Made by a program: the position numbers and the translations under genes. Under the pieces are notes generated by a model, which saw only the letters and a program-made list of their open reading frames with translations, had not been told where the DNA came from and did no database searches. Source: Eudoraea adriatica DSM 19308 (lineage in GTDB: Bacteria; Bacteroidota; Bacteroidia; Flavobacteriales; Flavobacteriaceae). Taken from it: a DNA stretch of 64,000 nt. Shown here piece by piece: positions 45,898-55,764 of the stretch. The DNA lies in contig NZ_KB907550.1 in NCBI RefSeq assembly GCF_000382125.1, positions 304,103 to 368,102 of the forward strand. Direction: 5' to 3'. Position 1 is the first letter of the stretch, and each line of letters starts with the position of its first letter.

Positions 45898-47122
45898 CAG
45901 AGATAACTGGAACGAAATATTTCAAACCATCCGAAAGAATAAACTTAGGACCTTTCTTTCAGGTTTTACGGTGGCCCTGGGAATATTGATTTTTGTTTCT
46001 CTTTTTGGTTTGGGAAACGGTCTTATCAACACTTTTGACAAATTTTTTCAGGAAGACGCCACAAATGTATTTTATTTCTTTCCCGGAAAAACTACCATCC
46101 CATATAAAGGATATAAATCATCGAGGCGAATTGAATTTGAAAATAGCGATCTGGCAGATATAAAGAAAAATTTCCCAATGTTCCTGGAATATGTAACCCC
46201 AAGAATTACAAGAAGCAAATTGGTGAAATTTAAAGAAGAATCCGACAACTATAATATCACCGGGGTAGATTGGGGTCACCAATTTGCTGAGAAGACGATT
46301 ATAATGAAAGGCCGGTATTTAAATGTTCAGGATATTAAGAAGAAGACAAAACATGCTGTGATTGGGCGTTTGGTTGAACTGGATCTGTTTGGGGCCAGAA
46401 ATGCCATTGGTAAATACGTGGACGTTGGCGGGAGTGCTTTTAAAGTGATAGGTGTTTTTCAGGATGATGGGGGTGACAGAGAGGAACGTGGCATATACGT
46501 CCCTTATACCACCCTGCAACTAATTGAAAAAAATACAGATAAAGTAGACCAGATAGTTGTAGCCTTTAAGCCGGAGATGGGCTATATGGGTGCCATGGCT
46601 TTTGAACGTAGTCTGGATAAGTTTTTTAAAGACAAAAAATTTATAAGCCCAAAAGATCAGAATGGAATATTCATTCGAAATGTTGCAGATCAATTGCAGC
46701 AAAATCAACAATTTGCCCGTGTATTGCAAATTATTGTAGCCTTTGTGGCTTTTGGTACTATAATAGCTGGGATTATTGGAATAAGCAATATCATGGTGTT
46801 TGTGGTGAAGGAACGGACAAAGGAATTGGGAATACGCAAAGCTTTAGGCGCGACTCCAAAAGATGTAATCAGTACAATTTTGCTTGAATCGGTTTTTATT
46901 ACCACAATATCGGGATTTGCCGGAATGTTAATTGGAATTGCACTTCTTGGCTCTTTAGGAGAAAGTATGGCTGAGGATTATTTTATTACCAACCCGTATA
47001 TAAATACTGGTGTTGCCGTATTTGCAACGCTTCTTTTAGTTTTATTTGGAGCAATAGCAGGCTATATTCCGGCAAAAAGGGCGGCACGTATTAAACCTAT
47101 AGTAGCTTTAAGAGATGAATAG
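45890..47122 (+). CDS. ABC transporter permease, MacB/FtsX type (copy 3)
   Basis: 410 residues with one N-terminal helix, a periplasmic core and three C-terminal helices with NIMVFVVKERTKELGIRKALGA. The N-terminus WNEIFQTIRKNKLRTFLSGF mirrors copy 1. Overlaps at both ends (8 bp with the ATPase and 8 bp with copy 4) indicate tight translational coupling. Confidence 0.92.
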   Translation: MFSRDNWNEIFQTIRKNKLRTFLSGFTVALGILIFVSLFGLGNGLINTFDKFFQEDATNVFYFFPGKTTIPYKGYKSSRRIEFENSDLADIKKNFPMFLEYVTPRITRSKLVKFKEESDNYNITGVDWGHQFAEKTIIMKGRYLNVQDIKKKTKHAVIGRLVELDLFGARNAIGKYVDVGGSAFKVIGVFQDDGGDREERGIYVPYTTLQLIEKNTDKVDQIVVAFKPEMGYMGAMAFERSLDKFFKDKKFISPKDQNGIFIRNVADQLQQNQQFARVLQIIVAFVAFGTIIAGIIGISNIMVFVVKERTKELGIRKALGATPKDVISTILLESVFITTISGFAGMLIGIALLGSLGESMAEDYFITNPYINTGVAVFATLLLVLFGAIAGYIPAKRAARIKPIVALRDE

Positions 47123-48386
47123 TTTTCGATTTCTTTTTGACAAAAATACCTGGCAGGAAATTTTCGGATCTATCGGAAAAAATAAGACCAGGACCATAAT
47201 TACCGTTATAGGTGTTTTATGGGGTATTTTTATCTATATCGCTCTGGCAGGTGCTGCAAAGGGAATGGATAACGGATTTGAAAAGAATTTCGAAACTGTA
47301 GCTAAAAATAGTATATGGGCATGGTCTCAAAGTACCAGTATACCTTACGCGGGTTATAAAACCGGAAGACAGCTGCGATTAAAAGTCCAGGATGCAATTG
47401 TCCTGAAAAATCGTATTCCCGAAATACAATATATAGCTCCTGTGAATACCAGGGGTGCTTTTGGAGGGGCTTCCGCGTTGACTGTTCGAGGTATTAAATC
47501 CAATAGTTATTCCGTATATGGCTACTTTCCGGAAATAGCAAAGATTGCTACACAAAAAATTTATGATAACGGAAGGTTTATTAACGATGAAGATATTGCA
47601 CAGGCAAGAAAAGTCTGTGTTATTGGTGAGCGCACGCAACAAGAGTTATTTGATAAAGATGAAGATCCTATAGGAGGCTATATTAGGGTTGAGAACGTTT
47701 ATTTTCAGGTGGTTGGAGTTCATAAATTTACACAGACAACCCCATTTGGCACGGATGGAGATATTTTTATCCCTTTTACGACATTCAAAAAACTTTATAA
47801 TACAGGAGATAATTCTCAGTTTTTTACAATTGCAGCTTATGATGATGCAGATGTTGTTCAGGTAGAAAAAGACATCAAAGCGGTTTTAAGAAGCATACAT
47901 AAGGTCCATCCGGAAGACGAACGGGCTTTTGGGGCTTTTAATCTTGGAGAAATATTTAGCAAGATTATGGGCTTTGCCAACGGGATAACTTTTTTATCCT
48001 TAATTGTTGGTATAGCAACAATCCTTGCAGGTGTAATTGGAATTGGAAATATCCTTCTGATATCTGTCAAAGAACGCACCAAGGAATTGGGTATTCGCCG
48101 GGCTTTGGGTGCTACCCCAGGGGAAGTGCGTTCCCTGATAATTTTGGAATCTGTATTCCTCACTATGATTGCCGGAATTGTTGGGATCATATTAGGAGCC
48201 GGGGTATTGAGTTTGATAAATAGCCTCACCAGGGACATTAATTTTCCATATACAAATCCTACGGTTCCCATACCATATGTCCTGGGAGCCTTAGCCATAA
48301 TGATAATATTGGGAACACTAATAGGTTCAATTCCAGCCCAGCGGGCTGTGAGTATTAAGCCCATAGATGCGCTCAGAGAAGAATAA
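47115..48386 (+). CDS. ABC transporter permease, MacB/FtsX type (copy 4)
   Basis: 423 residues with the same architecture; the cytoplasmic loop reads NILLISVKERTKELGIRRALGA. It is related to copy 2 (WQEIFGSIGKNKTRTIITVIGVLWG; GRQLRLKVQDAIVL) and carries PFGTDGDIFIPFTTF in the periplasmic core. It precedes adaptor copy 2 by 36 bp. Confidence 0.92.
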   Translation: MNSFRFLFDKNTWQEIFGSIGKNKTRTIITVIGVLWGIFIYIALAGAAKGMDNGFEKNFETVAKNSIWAWSQSTSIPYAGYKTGRQLRLKVQDAIVLKNRIPEIQYIAPVNTRGAFGGASALTVRGIKSNSYSVYGYFPEIAKIATQKIYDNGRFINDEDIAQARKVCVIGERTQQELFDKDEDPIGGYIRVENVYFQVVGVHKFTQTTPFGTDGDIFIPFTTFKKLYNTGDNSQFFTIAAYDDADVVQVEKDIKAVLRSIHKVHPEDERAFGAFNLGEIFSKIMGFANGITFLSLIVGIATILAGVIGIGNILLISVKERTKELGIRRALGATPGEVRSLIILESVFLTMIAGIVGIILGAGVLSLINSLTRDINFPYTNPTVPIPYVLGALAIMIILGTLIGSIPAQRAVSIKPIDALREE

Positions 48387-48422
48387 ATAAAACCATTAAC
48401 CAGATACTAACATTAGAGAGAA

Positions 48423-49565
48423 ATGAACAAAATTGTAAAATATATATTGATTGGGATATTGGTGCTTGGAGCTTTGTGGGCTGCTGCTTTTTTTATAAAA
48501 TCCAATAGTAAATCGGCCATAACATACGAAACGAAAAAACCATTTATTTCTAATATTGAGAAGAAAACAGTAGCGACAGGCAAAGTAATTCCTGAAGACG
48601 AGATTGAAATCAAACCTCAGATTTCTGGAATTATTGAAACAATTTATTTGGAGGAAGGTGCCCAGGTTAAGGCGGGTGATTTAATTGCGGTAATAAAAGT
48701 GGTACCTAATGAACAATCCCTGAATCAGGCCCGCGGAAGGGTAAGGAATGCCGAGATTGCATTAAATAATGTTGAAATTGAATATAAGAGGAATAAGGCT
48801 CTGTTTGATAAAGGAGTTATTTCCAGTCAGGACTTTAACACTTTGCAATTGCGATATGACCAGGCCGTTCAGGAATTAGACAATGCACGTGCAGATTATC
48901 TGATAATCAGGAGAGGTTCCGCAGGTGGATCTTCAAGCGCCAACACCAACATTCGGGCCACCGTGGCAGGCACATTGCTGGAAATACCGGTAAGGGAAGG
49001 AGATCAGGTAATTCAGAGTAATAATTTTAATGATGGAACAACAATAGCTACTATTGCCGATTTGAATAAGATGATTTTTGAAGGAAAGGTTGATGAGGGA
49101 GAAGTTGGGAAACTGGAAATTGGCATGCCCCTCGAAATTACCATGGGTGCAATTGAAGATGAAAAATTTGAGGCGAAGTTAAAATTTATCGCTCCAAAAG
49201 GAATCGAAGAATCCGGTGCGGTACAATTTAAAATTGAAGGTGATGTAGTTGTGGGAGAAGATTTTATGATCCGGGCGGGCTATAGTGCTAATGCATCGCT
49301 TGTACTCGAGAAGAAAGATAGTGTTATGGTGATTCCGGAAGCTCTTCTGCAATTTGATAAAGAAACGGATGAACCCTATGTTGAAGTTGCGGTTGGAGAT
49401 CAGAAATTTGAACGCAAGGAGGTGGAAATAGGAATTTCAGATGGGGTTAACGTGGAAATTATTTCGGGTATAACAGCAGATGATGAAGTAAAGGTCTGGA
49501 ATAAAACGGAGCCGATTAAAAAGGGCGAGGAAGAAGAGGAGGAAACTGAAGAAGAAGACGCCTAA
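48423..49565 (+). CDS. Periplasmic adaptor (HlyD/MacA type), copy 2
   Basis: 380 residues: membrane helix (about 5-25), lipoyl halves (TVATGKVIPEDEIEIKPQIS; VRATVAGTLLEIPVREGDQV-like), coiled-coil hairpin and beta barrel. It is paralogous to the adaptor at 43987. It differs by a strongly acidic C-terminal tail rich in Glu (last 14 residues), which copy 1 lacks. It is followed 50 bp later by the TolC gene. Confidence 0.92.
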   Translation: MNKIVKYILIGILVLGALWAAAFFIKSNSKSAITYETKKPFISNIEKKTVATGKVIPEDEIEIKPQISGIIETIYLEEGAQVKAGDLIAVIKVVPNEQSLNQARGRVRNAEIALNNVEIEYKRNKALFDKGVISSQDFNTLQLRYDQAVQELDNARADYLIIRRGSAGGSSSANTNIRATVAGTLLEIPVREGDQVIQSNNFNDGTTIATIADLNKMIFEGKVDEGEVGKLEIGMPLEITMGAIEDEKFEAKLKFIAPKGIEESGAVQFKIEGDVVVGEDFMIRAGYSANASLVLEKKDSVMVIPEALLQFDKETDEPYVEVAVGDQKFERKEVEIGISDGVNVEIISGITADDEVKVWNKTEPIKKGEEEEEETEEEDA

Positions 49566-49615
49566 TTAAGTTTAATACGTAAAGTCAATCAATTATAATT
49601 ATCAATAAGCGACAG

Positions 49616-50956
49616 ATGAAATTTAAACTAACTGCTCTTTTACTTTTATGTGCGACAGGTATGGCGATGGCACAGAAAAAGATATGGACACTCGAAGAAT
49701 GCGTTACATACGCGGTAGAGAATAATCTCTCCATACAACAATTTGAATTGGACCTTGAAAATGCCACCATTGATAAATCGGATGCTATTGGTGCTTTTCT
49801 TCCCAATTTGAATGGAACATTGAATGGCCAAAGTAATACAGGTCTGTCTTTTGACCCTACCAACAATCAACCGGTAAACACTACACAAATAACCTCTTCG
49901 GGGAGTGTTACTTCAAGTGCGATTTTATTTGACGGACTTAGAAATGTACACAGACTGAACCGGGCTAAACTTAATGCAGTAGCAAATCAATATCGTCTGG
50001 ACGACCTGGTCAATGATATTCGATTAAATGTGGCAATAAGTTATTTAAGAATATTGTCCAGCAAGGAAGCTGCTAAAGTTGCCAGGGCACTTTATGCGGT
50101 TACGGAACAGGATTTAATCAGGACAAGGGAATTGGTTGAGTCCGGGGTAGTCGCGAGAGGAGATTTATTAGAAATTGAAGCGACTGCGGCAACCAGGGAA
50201 CAGCAAATTATCAATGCCGAGAACGATGTTCTGATTAACAGAATTAGTCTGGCACAGTTGCTCCAGATCACGGATTATGAAAATTTTGACATTTCAGATG
50301 TAGACTTTGAGGTTCCTGCGGCAAGCATATTGAAAAATTCTCCGAAAACTATCTTTGATAAGGCATTGACTTACTGGTATGAGACGAAGTTTTTTGAGAC
50401 CAATGTGGAATTAGCTGAGAAAGATTTGGCCCTGGCTAAAGGAGCAGCTTCTCCAACATTGAGTGCATTTGTTAATTATAATACCCGCTACTCAGATCAG
50501 TTCCTGGATCCCATAACAGGACAGGTAATCCCCTTTAAAGAGCAACTATGGATAAATGATGGTATTGCATTTGGAGCACAAATTAATATTCCTGTTTTTA
50601 ATGGCTGGAGTACAAGAAATAATATTAAACGATCACAAATTAGTGTCAAAAAGGCTGAACTGGATCTGGAACAGAACAAATTGGACCTGGAAACCAATAT
50701 AAATCAGGCTTATGTGGATGTAGTGAATAGCTCTAAAGCATACGATGCGGCGGTTAAAACCAGGGAAGCCAGAATACTGGCTTTGGATTACTCCAAAGAA
50801 AGATTTGATGTGGGTATTATGAATTCATTTGATTACAGTCAGGCGCAGGCAAGAGTAGACAATGCCGAAGCCGAGGTGATACGCACTAAATATGACTATG
50901 TATTTAGAATTAAGGTATTGGAATTCTACTTTGGCCTTCCAATAGTCATTGATTAA
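49616..50956 (+). CDS. TolC-family outer-membrane efflux protein
   Basis: 446 residues with a signal peptide (about 3-19, ending in GMAMAQ). Two halves of the TolC fold are visible: WTLEECVTYAVENNLSIQQ at the start and QNKLDLETNINQAYVDVVNSSKAYDAA in the second repeat, with long coiled-coil helices between. It forms the outer-membrane exit duct for the preceding ABC pumps. It is the last gene of the cluster; no terminator is visible. Confidence 0.93.
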   Translation: MKFKLTALLLLCATGMAMAQKKIWTLEECVTYAVENNLSIQQFELDLENATIDKSDAIGAFLPNLNGTLNGQSNTGLSFDPTNNQPVNTTQITSSGSVTSSAILFDGLRNVHRLNRAKLNAVANQYRLDDLVNDIRLNVAISYLRILSSKEAAKVARALYAVTEQDLIRTRELVESGVVARGDLLEIEATAATREQQIINAENDVLINRISLAQLLQITDYENFDISDVDFEVPAASILKNSPKTIFDKALTYWYETKFFETNVELAEKDLALAKGAASPTLSAFVNYNTRYSDQFLDPITGQVIPFKEQLWINDGIAFGAQINIPVFNGWSTRNNIKRSQISVKKAELDLEQNKLDLETNINQAYVDVVNSSKAYDAAVKTREARILALDYSKERFDVGIMNSFDYSQAQARVDNAEAEVIRTKYDYVFRIKVLEFYFGLPIVID

Positions 50957-50989
50957 AGATGAAATAAGTATTAGATTAAGCCTTTTGTA

Positions 50990-51021
50990 TTGTTTATACC
51001 CAACAGGTCTTTTTATATTTG
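50990..51021 (+). promoter_or_regulatory. Promoter of tsaB
   Basis: TTG (50990-50992) and TATATTTG (51014-51021) match the -33/-7 consensus. The TTG at 51019 is inside it, so tsaB starts at ATG 51031 with a leader of about 6 nt. Confidence 0.6.
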
Positions 51022-51030
51022 CCTGAAGTT

Positions 51031-51702
51031 ATGGCACTAATTTTGAACATAGAAACGGCAACAACAAATTGCTCTGTAAGCATTGCAGAAGACGGTCGTA
51101 TGATTGCTTTAAGAGAGCTAAATAGTGCATCCTTCTCGCATTCGGAAGACTTGCATTATTTTATAAAAGAAGTACTGGAAGAAGCTTCAATAGCGACTAC
51201 CGATCTGGATGCCATAGCCGTTAGTAAAGGACCTGGTTCTTATACAGGTTTAAGGATAGGGGTTTCTGCCGCGAAAGGGCTTTGTTTTGCTCTGGACATT
51301 CCTCTTATCGGAATTTCTACTTTGGAGAGTATGGTAGCTCAACTTAAGTTAAAGGAGGGAATAGTGATTCCTGTTCTTGATGCCAGGCGTATGGAAGTTT
51401 ATTCCGCAGTGTTTAATTTGGGTTATGAGCAGATAAGGGAAACCAGGGTGGAGGAGGTTCAACCGGATTTATATTCCGAATATACAGAGCGGGGTAAGGT
51501 ATATGTCATTGGAAATGGCGCCCTTAAATGCAGTGAAATATTGAAACACCCCAATATAGTTTTTGATGATTCGGTTGTGCCATCAGCCAGAGAAATGTGC
51601 CCTTTGTCTTATGATAAGTTCATGACAAAAAACTTTGAAAATACGGCTTATTTTGAACCCGATTATTTAAAGGATTTTATTATTAAACAAAAGAAAAAGT
51701 AA
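51031..51702 (+). CDS. tsaB: tRNA threonylcarbamoyladenosine biosynthesis protein TsaB
   Basis: 223 residues from ATG 51031. TsaB is the non-catalytic partner of TsaD in making t6A37 on ANN-decoding tRNAs. The N-terminus ALILNIETATTNCSVSIAEDG is the ASKHA fold start, and KGPGSYTGLRIGVSAAKGL is the family signature. It converges with a hypothetical gene only 16 bp away, and no terminator fits between. Confidence 0.96.
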   Translation: MALILNIETATTNCSVSIAEDGRMIALRELNSASFSHSEDLHYFIKEVLEEASIATTDLDAIAVSKGPGSYTGLRIGVSAAKGLCFALDIPLIGISTLESMVAQLKLKEGIVIPVLDARRMEVYSAVFNLGYEQIRETRVEEVQPDLYSEYTERGKVYVIGNGALKCSEILKHPNIVFDDSVVPSAREMCPLSYDKFMTKNFENTAYFEPDYLKDFIIKQKKK

Positions 51703-51718
51703 TAGGGAGATACATTAT

Positions 51719-52375
51719 TTATACTCCATTGTAATAATTCAGTACTTCTATCACGTCCTCTAACTTACTGAGCCTGAGTTTATTTTCTTTTATATATCTT
51801 TTAATAGCCTCTCTGCGGTCTCCCAGCTGGTTCAGGATAGCTTTTCTGTTAATCTCAACCTTTGTAATTGGTTTGTCACCATTCTTTAAATAGTATTCAA
51901 ATTTGTTCTCGTACTTTGCAGGCGCAAGATCATCATAGCCGTTGTCCGGTGCTTCTGCCATTGATAAGCGCTTCTTAGGTTGGAGGTAAAGTACAACCTC
52001 TCCTTCATTAAGCGGATTAAAATAACCCTTGGCTATCTTATTTTTGAAGTTATAGAATAATACCTGATACTTCTTTCCATTCAGGATAACTTCAATATTT
52101 TCACGTTTTAGGAGTCTGAGTGGTTTCTGTTCTTTACTCAAAAACTCCATCTCATCAGTATATGCATTGTAACGCATTAACCGGTTTTCTTCTTTTGAAC
52201 TGTCTATAATCGCAGTGCCTTCCTGATAAATTTCATTGAGGTATTGAGAACCGACCGTCGGAGCTTCATAAAAAGCTAATTCCAATTGGCCATGGCTCAG
52301 AATAAGTGCATTTCCATTATATTGGGTAAATCCAATACTGCAAATGCCAAAAAACAGAAGTTGGACGATTTTCAT
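51719..52375 (-). CDS. Secreted hypothetical protein
   Basis: 218 residues from ATG 52375. A signal peptide (MKIVQLLFFGICSIGFTQ) is followed by a domain with FYEAPTVGSQYLNEIYQEG, a strand-rich middle (VILNGKKYQVLFYNFKNK) and a charged C-terminal helix (KAILNQLGDRREAIKRYIKE). Proteins of this type are common next to flavobacterial genes, but I cannot assign a function. An upstream in-frame ATG adds 6 residues and spoils the signal peptide. Confidence 0.7.
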   Translation of the reverse strand: MKIVQLLFFGICSIGFTQYNGNALILSHGQLELAFYEAPTVGSQYLNEIYQEGTAIIDSSKEENRLMRYNAYTDEMEFLSKEQKPLRLLKRENIEVILNGKKYQVLFYNFKNKIAKGYFNPLNEGEVVLYLQPKKRLSMAEAPDNGYDDLAPAKYENKFEYYLKNGDKPITKVEINRKAILNQLGDRREAIKRYIKENKLRLSKLEDVIEVLNYYNGV

Positions 52376-52406
52376 ATCTAAAATATTTTGCATTCACTTA
52401 AAGATA

Positions 52407-52414
52407 CAAAAATA
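52407..52414 (-). promoter_or_regulatory. Putative -7 element of the secreted hypothetical gene
   Basis: TATTTTTG on the minus strand, about 30 nt before the ATG at 52375. Confidence 0.5.
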
Positions 52415-52435
52415 CCGTCATTTTATGAAATGGAA

Positions 52436-53254
52436 TTAAGCCTTATGCATCACCCTTTGAGGAAATGGTATTTCAATATTTGCTTTGTCAAATCTGCTTT
52501 TAAGTTCTTCCATCACAAAAAAATGAGCCTCCCAGAAGTCTTCATTTTTAGCCCAAAAACGCAGGGTGAGATTCACAGAGCTATCCCCCAATTCACCTAC
52601 AAACACCTGGGGTTCCGGATCTTTTAAAATAGTTGTTTTTTCCTGGCATATTTGTAGCAAGATATCCTTAGCTTCTTTAATATTAGAACCATAACCGATT
52701 CCAATATCAATTTTATCCCTCCTGGTTTCTTCCGCATTGTAGTTTATGATGTTATTATTGGAGAGTTGCCCATTTGGAATAATGGCCAATTGGTTGCCAA
52801 ATGTATTTAACTTGGTGGTAAAAATCGTAATTTCCTTAACCGTACCATCAACACCCTGCGCGGAGATAAAGTCGCCTATTTTAAAGGGTTTGAAAAACAG
52901 GATTAATATTCCCCCGGCAAAGTTAGCCAGAGAGCCTTGCAAAGCCAGGCCAATTGCCAGACCGGCGGAACCTATAACTGCCAGTAAAGAGGAAGATTCA
53001 ACACCCAATTGAGTAACGACCGCGACAAAGAGAATGACTTTTAAACCTATGCTGATCAATTGCTTCAGAAAAGACTCTAATGCCAGGTCATAATCTTTAT
53101 TGTCAAAAAATTTGCGTGTTAATCGGTTAATAAATTTAATAAACCAAAACCCTGCTATTAAAATTATAATAGCTGTAATTACATCCGGAAAAATCTCCCA
53201 GAACCAGTTTATTGCATTTTCTATGTGTTTGTCGTAATTAGGTAAGTCTTCCAT
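52436..53254 (-). CDS. Small-conductance mechanosensitive channel (MscS family)
   Basis: 272 residues with three hydrophobic helices near the N-terminus (about 25-45, 60-90 and 92-112). The pore helix LLAVIGSAGLAIGLALQGSLANFAGG and the following beta domain (FKIGDFISAQGVDGTVKEI) match MscS. It would release solutes on hypo-osmotic shock. It is monocistronic, with 60 bp to the next gene on the same strand. Confidence 0.93.
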   Translation of the reverse strand: MEDLPNYDKHIENAINWFWEIFPDVITAIIILIAGFWFIKFINRLTRKFFDNKDYDLALESFLKQLISIGLKVILFVAVVTQLGVESSSLLAVIGSAGLAIGLALQGSLANFAGGILILFFKPFKIGDFISAQGVDGTVKEITIFTTKLNTFGNQLAIIPNGQLSNNNIINYNAEETRRDKIDIGIGYGSNIKEAKDILLQICQEKTTILKDPEPQVFVGELGDSSVNLTLRFWAKNEDFWEAHFFVMEELKSRFDKANIEIPFPQRVMHKA

Positions 53255-53339
53255 GGTTAAATTTTTTGAAAAGCAATATTATTAAAACAATTCAAATATT
53301 GCCAATAAATAGTCCAAAAAGTAATGTAATTTGTTGACT

Positions 53340-55445
53340 TCAATGAAGTTGATTCAATACCTGTGTAATATCTGTTGTTGGTAATTTGCAGGAACCATGT
53401 TGGCAAAGGTAAATAAGTGTGCTGTTTGCCACATATCGATTTTGAATCAGGGATAACGCACTCGTTTCTCTGGCACCTGCAAACACAGTATTAGGTAAAT
53501 AGGATTGCTGCATGGCAGCGGCTCTTTTCATATAATCTTCTCCAACAATACTTATTTCATAAAAGGGTTTTTGAAAATACAAAACCAGATGAAGCCAATT
53601 AGCATAACTGGCCGTATCTTTCTCAAAACTCTGCTGTAGATTCACAACCATTTGTCGTGCCATATTTTCGTAAGCCTCATCCGGAAAAAATCTTGACAAT
53701 TTAAATAGATTTTTAGCCATAATGGAGTTTGAGGAAGGGATTACATTATCTGCCTTCTCAATGGTTCTCCTAATGACGTAAGAATCTGACCTGGGAGTAA
53801 AGAAAAGCAAACCACTTTTTTCATCAGCGAAATTAGCAATACAGTAATCCGTCAGATTTTTGGCCTCGTAGAGCCAATTTTCATCAAAGGTAATTTCATA
53901 AAGTCCGATAAAGCCATCTATCACCGATGCATAATCTTCAAGATATCCATTAATGGTGCTTTTACCATCTTTATGATTATGGTAAAGGCTGCCATCTTTA
54001 TTCAAAAAGGTTGCCTTGATAAACGCGGCATTTTTTAGGGCCAGATCCAGATAATCATCATTTTTGATAAACCTGTAAGCGTCTGTCAATCCCTTTAGCA
54101 TTAGTCCATTCCAGGAGCAAAGGATTTTATCATCCAATCTGGGGCGGTTTCTGTTTTTTCGGACATCGTTTAAAATTTGTTTGCACTCTGAAATGATTTC
54201 ATTGATTTCAGAAACGGAAACCTCGTGTTTTTCGGCTATTTCCTCTTCAGATTTATCCCTTATCAATACATAGTTGCCATGCTCCCAAAGGCCATAATCG
54301 TTTATGTTATAGTAATCTTTGAAAAGATCGAATTTATCGGTAAGCAAGGTTTGTAATTCCTCTTTTTGCCAAACGTAAAATGCTCCTTCCTCCAATTCCC
54401 CTTTTTCATTAACGCTATCAGCATCCAATGAAGCATAGAATGCATTTGTACTATCCATAAGCTCCGAGCTAATGAATGAAATGGTTTCTTCCACAACTTT
54501 CCTATAAAGCGGGTTTTGGGTTACGGCATAGGCTTTGGAATACAGGCTTATTAATTGACCATTGTCGTATAACATTTTTTCAAAATGGGGAACATGCCAT
54601 TTTCCGTCTACGGAGTATCTCGAAAAACCACCTGCCACATGATCATAAATCCCTCCATAAGCCATTTTGGTCAGGGTTAAATTTATGTACTCAAGGAGGT
54701 CATCATTTTTTCCGGATGTAGCATAGTGCAATAAAAAATCAAGATTACCGGGCATCATAAATTTAGGGGCCCGGTTATATCCCCCATAATTATGATCAAA
54801 ATAGCGAGACCATTTCTTTACTGCATTATCTAATTGAGCTTCCGTTAAAATCTGAGAATTAGGGGTAATTTCAACAAGATTAATTGCCTTTATGCCTTCA
54901 GCCAGATCCGTGGCATAACCATTTACCTTCCCCGGTTGTTCCTTGTAAAGTCTGGTTAGCTCATTCAGGACTTTCATCCAATTCTCTTTTTTAACATAAG
55001 TGGCTCCCCAAAACGGACGACCGTCTGGCAATGCAACCACGTTCAATGGCCACCCCCCTCTTCCTGTCATCATCTGTACAGCATCCATATAAAGATGGTC
55101 AATATCTGGCCGTTCTTCCCTGTCAATTTTAATATTGATAAAATTCTCATTCATCAGTTTAGCCACTTCTTCATCCTCGAAGCATTCTTTTTCCATAACA
55201 TGGCACCAATGACATGCGGCATAACCAATGCTTATTAATACTAATTTATTTTCATTCTTTGCCTTTTCAAGAGCTGCTGTGCTCCAGGGTTCCCAGTTAA
55301 CTGGGTTATGAGCGTGTTGCAAAAGATAAGGACTGCTTTCATGAATTAAGGCATTGGTATGTTTGTATGACATGGTATCTTTTTTTTGAGAGCAACCATT
55401 TAAGGCAACTAATGCTAAAAGTAAAGAGAATCTGAACTTAGACAT
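53340..55445 (-). CDS. DUF255 thioredoxin-domain lipoprotein
   Basis: 701 residues from ATG 55445. A lipoprotein signal ends in ALNGC (C18). The DUF255/YyaL-type thioredoxin domain (about 25-200) has [13 protein letters not shown] with the CHWCH active-site motif (C78, C81), then a long (alpha/alpha)-barrel region of the glycoside-hydrolase-like type ([40 protein letters not shown]). The family is conserved but its reaction is unknown. Most relatives lack a lipid anchor, so the surface or periplasmic location here is a difference worth noting. Confidence 0.9.
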   Translation of the reverse strand: MSKFRFSLLLALVALNGCSQKKDTMSYKHTNALIHESSPYLLQHAHNPVNWEPWSTAALEKAKNENKLVLISIGYAACHWCHVMEKECFEDEEVAKLMNENFINIKIDREERPDIDHLYMDAVQMMTGRGGWPLNVVALPDGRPFWGATYVKKENWMKVLNELTRLYKEQPGKVNGYATDLAEGIKAINLVEITPNSQILTEAQLDNAVKKWSRYFDHNYGGYNRAPKFMMPGNLDFLLHYATSGKNDDLLEYINLTLTKMAYGGIYDHVAGGFSRYSVDGKWHVPHFEKMLYDNGQLISLYSKAYAVTQNPLYRKVVEETISFISSELMDSTNAFYASLDADSVNEKGELEEGAFYVWQKEELQTLLTDKFDLFKDYYNINDYGLWEHGNYVLIRDKSEEEIAEKHEVSVSEINEIISECKQILNDVRKNRNRPRLDDKILCSWNGLMLKGLTDAYRFIKNDDYLDLALKNAAFIKATFLNKDGSLYHNHKDGKSTINGYLEDYASVIDGFIGLYEITFDENWLYEAKNLTDYCIANFADEKSGLLFFTPRSDSYVIRRTIEKADNVIPSSNSIMAKNLFKLSRFFPDEAYENMARQMVVNLQQSFEKDTASYANWLHLVLYFQKPFYEISIVGEDYMKRAAAMQQSYLPNTVFAGARETSALSLIQNRYVANSTLIYLCQHGSCKLPTTDITQVLNQLH

Positions 55446-55448
55446 ATA

Positions 55449-55456
55449 CAAATTTA
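55449..55456 (-). promoter_or_regulatory. Putative -7 element giving a leaderless mRNA for the DUF255 gene
   Basis: TAAATTTG on the minus strand; the usual spacing places transcription start at the A of the ATG at 55445. Confidence 0.5.
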
Positions 55457-55479
55457 CCACTAATTAAGGAGCATAAAAA

Positions 55480-55501
55480 AAGTGCCTGAGAGGCACTTTT
55501 A
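55480..55501. terminator. Hairpin terminator upstream of the DUF255 gene
   Basis: An 8-bp stem AAGTGCCT/AGGCACTT with a 3-nt loop (55480-55498), with A- and T-runs on either side. It follows no intact gene on the minus strand, only the remnant at 55518-55595. Confidence 0.8.
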
Positions 55502-55517
55502 ATTGTTTTCGGAATGG

Positions 55518-55595
55518 TTATTTAATTTCAACAGTGATTTTTACATCTACTAGATTGTCATAAATATTACCGTCTTTTTTGGTATTGCACCATGT
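55518..55595 (-). pseudogene. Possible C-terminal gene remnant
   Basis: A 25-codon open stretch with no start codon, coding for a protein-like sequence ending DVKITVEIK, stops 17 bp before a terminator, as a real 3' gene end would. Upstream it is interrupted by an in-frame stop inside the inverted repeat 55593-55608; beyond that the same frame stays open for about 40 codons, but that part looks less protein-like. The rest of the 319-bp gap (55446-55764) holds only the terminator and a promoter element. This could be a decayed gene, or chance. Confidence 0.3.
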
Positions 55596-55608
55596 TTATT
55601 TATAAACA
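55593..55608. repeat. Perfect inverted repeat in the gap before the DUF255 gene
   Basis: TGTTTAT-TT-ATAAACA is a perfect 7-bp inverted repeat with a 2-nt centre. It could be a protein-binding site or a by-product of AT-rich sequence. Confidence 0.5.
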
Positions 55609-55764
55609 CCAAACATATATAGGGGATGCATTTCGATGCTTAAGCAACTATTTTTATTACAATTTGCCAATCCTTCAATAACCTTAAATACTGCCGAAAT
55701 ACTTCCTTTCCGTATTAGGTAAAGTTATCAATGTAAAAACAGGGAAAGAGAAATTTAGTCGTAA

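Noticed and set aside
47858..48364. Minus-strand open frame of 168 codons in permease copy 4
   Set aside because: Antisense to the conserved FtsX helices; its hydrophobic Ile/Pro-rich sequence reflects the reverse of that coding strand.
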